64,000 nt of DNA from Ochotona curzoniae (taxonomy: Eukaryota; Chordata; Mammalia; Lagomorpha; Ochotonidae), in the NCBI RefSeq assembly GCF_017591425.1, contig NW_024466459.1:2604001-2668000 (forward strand), in the 5' to 3' direction. Made by a program: the position numbers and the translations under genes. A model generated the notes under the pieces. The model had not been told where the DNA came from, did not search any database, and saw nothing but the letters and a program-made list of their open reading frames with translations. Position 1 is the first letter of the stretch. Every line of letters starts with the position of its first letter. This document shows, one piece after another, positions 1 through 64,000 of this stretch.

Positions 1-385
1 CTTTAAAAAAAAAGATTATTCAGGTAGAGGAACTATGTAAAAAAAATCAAATTAGTTTTATGTGAAGTATAGATGCAAGATGGAAATAGGCTTTCACAAA
101 TAACAGCAGAATTTAACCATCAAAAAGCAGTCACTGTGAAGTAGATGTATTGGGAAAGTTCTCATTTTTACTGTCAAATTATGATTCATTGTCTGCGCTC
201 CTCAACACAGTGTGTGTGTTTGGCCAATCCCTCTAGGGATTGCTTTTAGAGCCAACGACAAATTTTGTGGGGTGTCTGGGTCCTTGGAAGGGATGTCTTC
301 CCCTTGGCCCAGAGTTAGGCACCTTGCTGCCATAGCAGAGGGAGGAATGAGGGCCAAGCCCCCCCCTTTTTAATTGAGGAGCAGT

Positions 386-454
386 ACTATTAGGAATTAT
401 CAGCTCCACGCTCTAACCAACTGAGCTAACCGGCCACACGACTATTAGGAATTA
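386..454 (-). mobile_element. Retro-inserted 5' half of tRNA-Ile with 14-bp target duplication
   Basis: Positions 400-440 on the minus strand read cgtgt, then GGCCGGTTAGCTCAGTTGG, then TTAGAGCGTGGAGCTGAT. This matches tRNA-Ile(GAT) from base 1 into the anticodon loop, with one mismatch that I can see. The insert is bounded by an exact 14-bp duplication, 'actattaggaatta', at 386-399 and 441-454. No 3' half, SINE body or A-tail is present. It is not a functional tRNA gene. The alternative is a remnant of an unknown tRNA-Ile-headed SINE. Confidence 0.7.
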
Positions 455-746
455 AAGAGAGAGATAGACATGCCTGCCCTGTAATGAGGCACATTTTCTT
501 GTGCATGCAGCTCATAGCTGGCTGGCGAGGGCACATACAAAAGCAAAGTTTCAGATGTGTCCTGCAGAGTGGCAGCATCCGTGCAAGCAATGCTGTTTTG
601 TCCCAAGTGCCCTCTTTGAATGAAACGTCACCTGTTGGAAATGCCAGTGTTGATGTGTTTGTGTAACAGCCTCACTGCTTTATATCTAAATATGTACCAC
701 ATAGATTAGAGGACCAAACCTCTAAAATGCAAAAATGGTGTAGTTT

Positions 747-900
747 TTTTTTTTTTTTTTAAGATTTATCTGTTTTTATCTAAAAGGCAGAATTACGGAG
801 AGGAAAGACAAAGATCCTCCATGTGCAGGTCCAGTCCCCAGATGATCACAGTGGCCAGCGGAGGATTAGCCTGTAAAGCCGTCACACCAGCCCCAGTGGT
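747..900 (-). mobile_element. CSINE fragment, internally deleted
   Basis: A poly-T/'aagatttatc' tail is followed by 'aaaggcagaattacggagagg', 'cagatgatcacagtggcca' and, after a large deletion, the head end 'gtcacaccagccccagtggt'. Confidence 0.55.
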
Positions 901-2370
901 GGATCTTTGTGGGAAGAGTTAAGAAGCAACTGAAAGAGTTCAAGTGTGGAAAAGTGCTAACTGGGGACTGGCTAGATTTGTTTTTTTGGGACGTTGTTAA
1001 GCTTTTACTTCAGTTAATTCTCTTATCAACTCAATTGAGGCTTATTTTACTGAGAAGGAAACCAAGACTAGGGTTTCGTCAGTTTGATTCATTCAGGTTG
1101 CTTTTTCCAGCTTGAGCAACAGCCGTAACAGTTTCATGATTAATTGAGTTCCTGATGGGAACCTAGCTGTATTTAATTAAAATGTTATCCACTGCAGACG
1201 GATTTTTTTCCCCACTATCTGTTTTTCCAGTTTGTTCTTACGGTTTTGTACTTATTTCATTAGTCTTTTAGAACAAAGGCACATTTCTTCCTCAACAAGG
1301 AGAAAAATGAGTTTGTCCGTAGCCTGCTCGGGCTGCTATCATTGATTGCATGACAGCTGCTGGTATTTATACTGTCAACTTGGCTGTTTGAATGAATGCT
1401 CATGATGCCAAGCCAGTGATTTCGAAAATGCCCAACCTAAAAAAGACAGGTTGTGTCAGAAAATTGTATAAGCAGAATGTTTGGAACTTTCTGGTGTTGG
1501 TGGAAATAGAAGTTAGTATCCCGAGCCAGCTCATGATGACTGACAGTCCGTACAGCACTGGGCTCGGAGAGGGTTTTCTAACTCTGGGTCTTGTGATGTT
1601 TTGTTGGGCTGGTAAGGAGAGTCTGCTTTTCTTCCTGCCCTGTGAATTGGCAGGAGTTGGGGCAAGGGTGCTTTTTCCTTCCCAGCATTGAGGTCCCAGG
1701 GTGGGCTTGGTGTCATTGTCACCTGTTAGTGTCCCAAGGACCATTTCCTGCCCCATGCCCTGCTGTACGTGGCAGCGGCAACCGCAGTGTGGGACAGCTG
1801 CTGCTGTGGGTGTTTGCAGCTGGAACACTTGATGACAGTGTACATTTTGACATTTGTTATTAGTCACTATTTTTAAAAAGCAGGGTGAGGTCTTAGGCTA
1901 AAAAATTATATATAAATATATAATGCTCAAACAAATTAATAAATTTTAATGAAATGCCATTTGTTTTCAGTCCAGGTTGAATAGTAGCTTTCTGCTCTAT
2001 GTTATAGCTGCAGTTTTGTTTATTTTAATGTTTAATGAAGTACTTTAGGGTTAAGGTACTTATGAATTACCATTGTTTCATTTCTTTTGTTTTACCAAGT
2101 GCACAGTGACAGAGCTTTGGGGTTGTCAATTTTTAGTTGCCCTTCTTGGTCAAAAACCACTGTCTTTTAAGTTGAAATCATTTCTGTATTTGCTGATTTA
2201 ATTCTTAGTCTCGGAGTTGTTAGCACCTGACACATTTGCGTATTTGTTGAGTACAATAGCTATTCCTTTTAATCTGTATTTAAAAAATAATTATATAAAT
2301 TGACTGTCCCATTGAGGATAAGTTTTTAAAAAATATTGTTTTTAGATTACCAGACCGAACTCTTCCTTAG

Positions 2371-62792
<60,422 letters not shown>

Positions 62793-64000
62793 TCGCTCAG
62801 TTTCCTCCTGGGAAAGCTTTTCATTTCTGTTTGTTATCAGTAGAGGTAAGGTAGTGGACTTCACTCGTAGGTGCATCGTGCCCTTTGTTTTAATATCCAA
62901 TATGTCCTCACTTAATTGCTTTGCTGCTAGACTTGCAACTAATTTTTTAAAAGTATATTCCATTATTTTGCATTTTTGATGTGAGTCAGAATTTTGACAG
63001 CTTTTATGTAGAATAAAAAATATTTTTAAATTTGTGTATTGTTACATATGTCTGCATCAAGCTAGCAGCTAAGAGGTTAACTGTGCAACTATGAAAAAAA
63101 AAAAGAAAAAAAAACTTTGTCTAAAATTTATTTAAAAAGAAAAAAAATTGTAAGTAGCATTTACATTTATTCAATAATATTACCACATGCTGGGTTTCTG
63201 TACCAGAAATGGCCAGTGGATGTACAAAATGTATGTTATTTTTGCTTAAATTCATTTAAAGTTTTTTAAAATAAAGGGGCAGCATCTTCTAAATACTTTT
63301 AAGTTTTATCAGCTTTTTTTTTTTTTTTTTTTGGTGACAGGATGCTGCATTCTAAAACTTTCTAGTTTTAGACGACGTATGACTTGCTGTTGTAATCTCC
63401 ATCCACTGTAGGATAGAGGTAAAGGCATTCTTCACAGTGTATTTCACATGCCACTGGTTTTTTTTTTTTTTTTGAAACACACACAGACAAAAAAAAAAAA
63501 AAACAGTGGCATAGTTGGTTATTTTTTGGACAAGCTATACTTCAAGCTTGTTTTTAAATGTTAATTTGATAGTTTTTTTTTTAAACAAATCATGAAGCTG
63601 AAAAATTTTTAGGATTGTTGGTGCTTAGTAGACTTGATAACTATTTTAAAATTGCGTGAATTTAGTAAAAATCCTTTTCTTTTCCCCCTCACTATGCATG
63701 TGTAAATGTTTGTAACCCAGCTTTCCCTCCTCCGCCAGTGGTATCAAAAATTGTGCCACCTTAAGGTTTGTTTTATTTTTTTTTTCCTCCCTCCAGTAAA
63801 ACATTTTGGTACATTATTTGATGTTTACATTAAAATGTGACATTATATATGGCAATTCAGATATTTTGCCAGCTGTTTTGTGTGAGGAACATCATTAAAG
63901 AAGAAACACAATATCAAAAATACATCACAATTCATCAAAATCTGGGACAAAAAAAAAATACCCTTGCTTCTGAAGTCTTTGATTCTTCCAAAATGCCATT
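62793..64000 (+). other. HELZ: HELZ 3' UTR (runs past the right edge)
   Basis: AT-rich sequence follows the stop, with several poly-T and poly-A tracts (63110, 63318, 63460, 63490) and no recognisable SINE or LINE. The lack of repeats fits a conserved UTR. Possible poly(A) signals are AATAAA at 63012 and 63270, and ATTAAA at 63829 and 63894. None can be assigned as the used site, and the UTR may continue beyond the window. Confidence 0.85.
63270..63275 (+). promoter_or_regulatory. Candidate poly(A) signal AATAAA
   Basis: Canonical hexamer 478 bases past the stop, followed by G/T-rich sequence about 30-70 bases on. It could end a short HELZ isoform. The hexamer at 63012 is an alternative. This rests on sequence only. 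Confidence 0.35.

Noticed and set aside
391..440. Functional tRNA-Ile gene
   Set aside because: Only the 5' half is present; there is no T-arm, anticodon stem partner or acceptor 3' strand.
1400..1867. 155-codon minus-strand open frame in the first intron
   Set aside because: No recognisable domain, overlapping open frames on both strands, no splice context. It looks like chance in a GC-richer patch.

Overview
The window is vertebrate, specifically mammalian, nuclear DNA. It shows small exons with GT-AG introns, L1 and L2 LINEs, MIR, Tigger-like and hAT-Charlie-like fossils, and several dozen copies of one tRNA-headed SINE ending in 'aataaataaatctt'. I recognise that SINE as the lagomorph CSINE (C repeat). 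The form seen here, with 'ggttctaatcccggcagcc', 'ggaagatcttcctctctgtctctcctcctc' split around the tail and several long exact target-site duplications, looks more like pika (Ochotona) than rabbit. The lagomorph call is firm; the pika call is an inference.

The only protein-coding gene I can support is the 3' part of HELZ (helicase with zinc finger), on the + strand. Fifteen exons lie between 2441 and 62792. Together they encode 1162 complete codons plus one split codon, ending in a normal stop. The window opens inside an intron just upstream of the exon carrying helicase motif II (DEAAQ). The CCCH zinc finger and Walker A region therefore lie to the left, outside the window. Exons 1-6 (2441-20323) finish the UPF1-like SF1B helicase core and carry a PAM2 motif. 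Exons 7-15 encode the long Pro/Gln/Ser-rich disordered tail, which is known in HELZ to contact CCR4-NOT. All splice sites are GT-AG and every phase joins without a frameshift, so the gene looks intact. The 3' UTR runs from 62793 past the right edge.

Region by region: 1-2440 is intron with an insertion resembling half a tRNA-Ile. 2441-11281 holds the helicase exons. 11282-20118 is an 8.8 kb intron with a rearranged L1 and a very young SINE. 20119-30027 holds the PAM2 exon and three tail exons. 30028-38197 contains one short exon and two SINE-dense introns, with a long CA/poly-C microsatellite. 38198-40892 holds three large tail exons. 40893-58813 is a 17.9 kb intron with a GC-rich higher-order tandem array, an old antisense L1, a second rearranged L1 and a possible conserved element. 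58814-62792 holds the last two exons. The final exon is strikingly GC-rich and carries a poly-Ala/Gly-Ser tract.

I found no new enzymatic or defence system. The most interesting signals are the tRNA-half retro-insertion, the two L1-derived elements sharing the same internal inversion, the 60-bp/420-bp higher-order array, and the altered last exon of HELZ.
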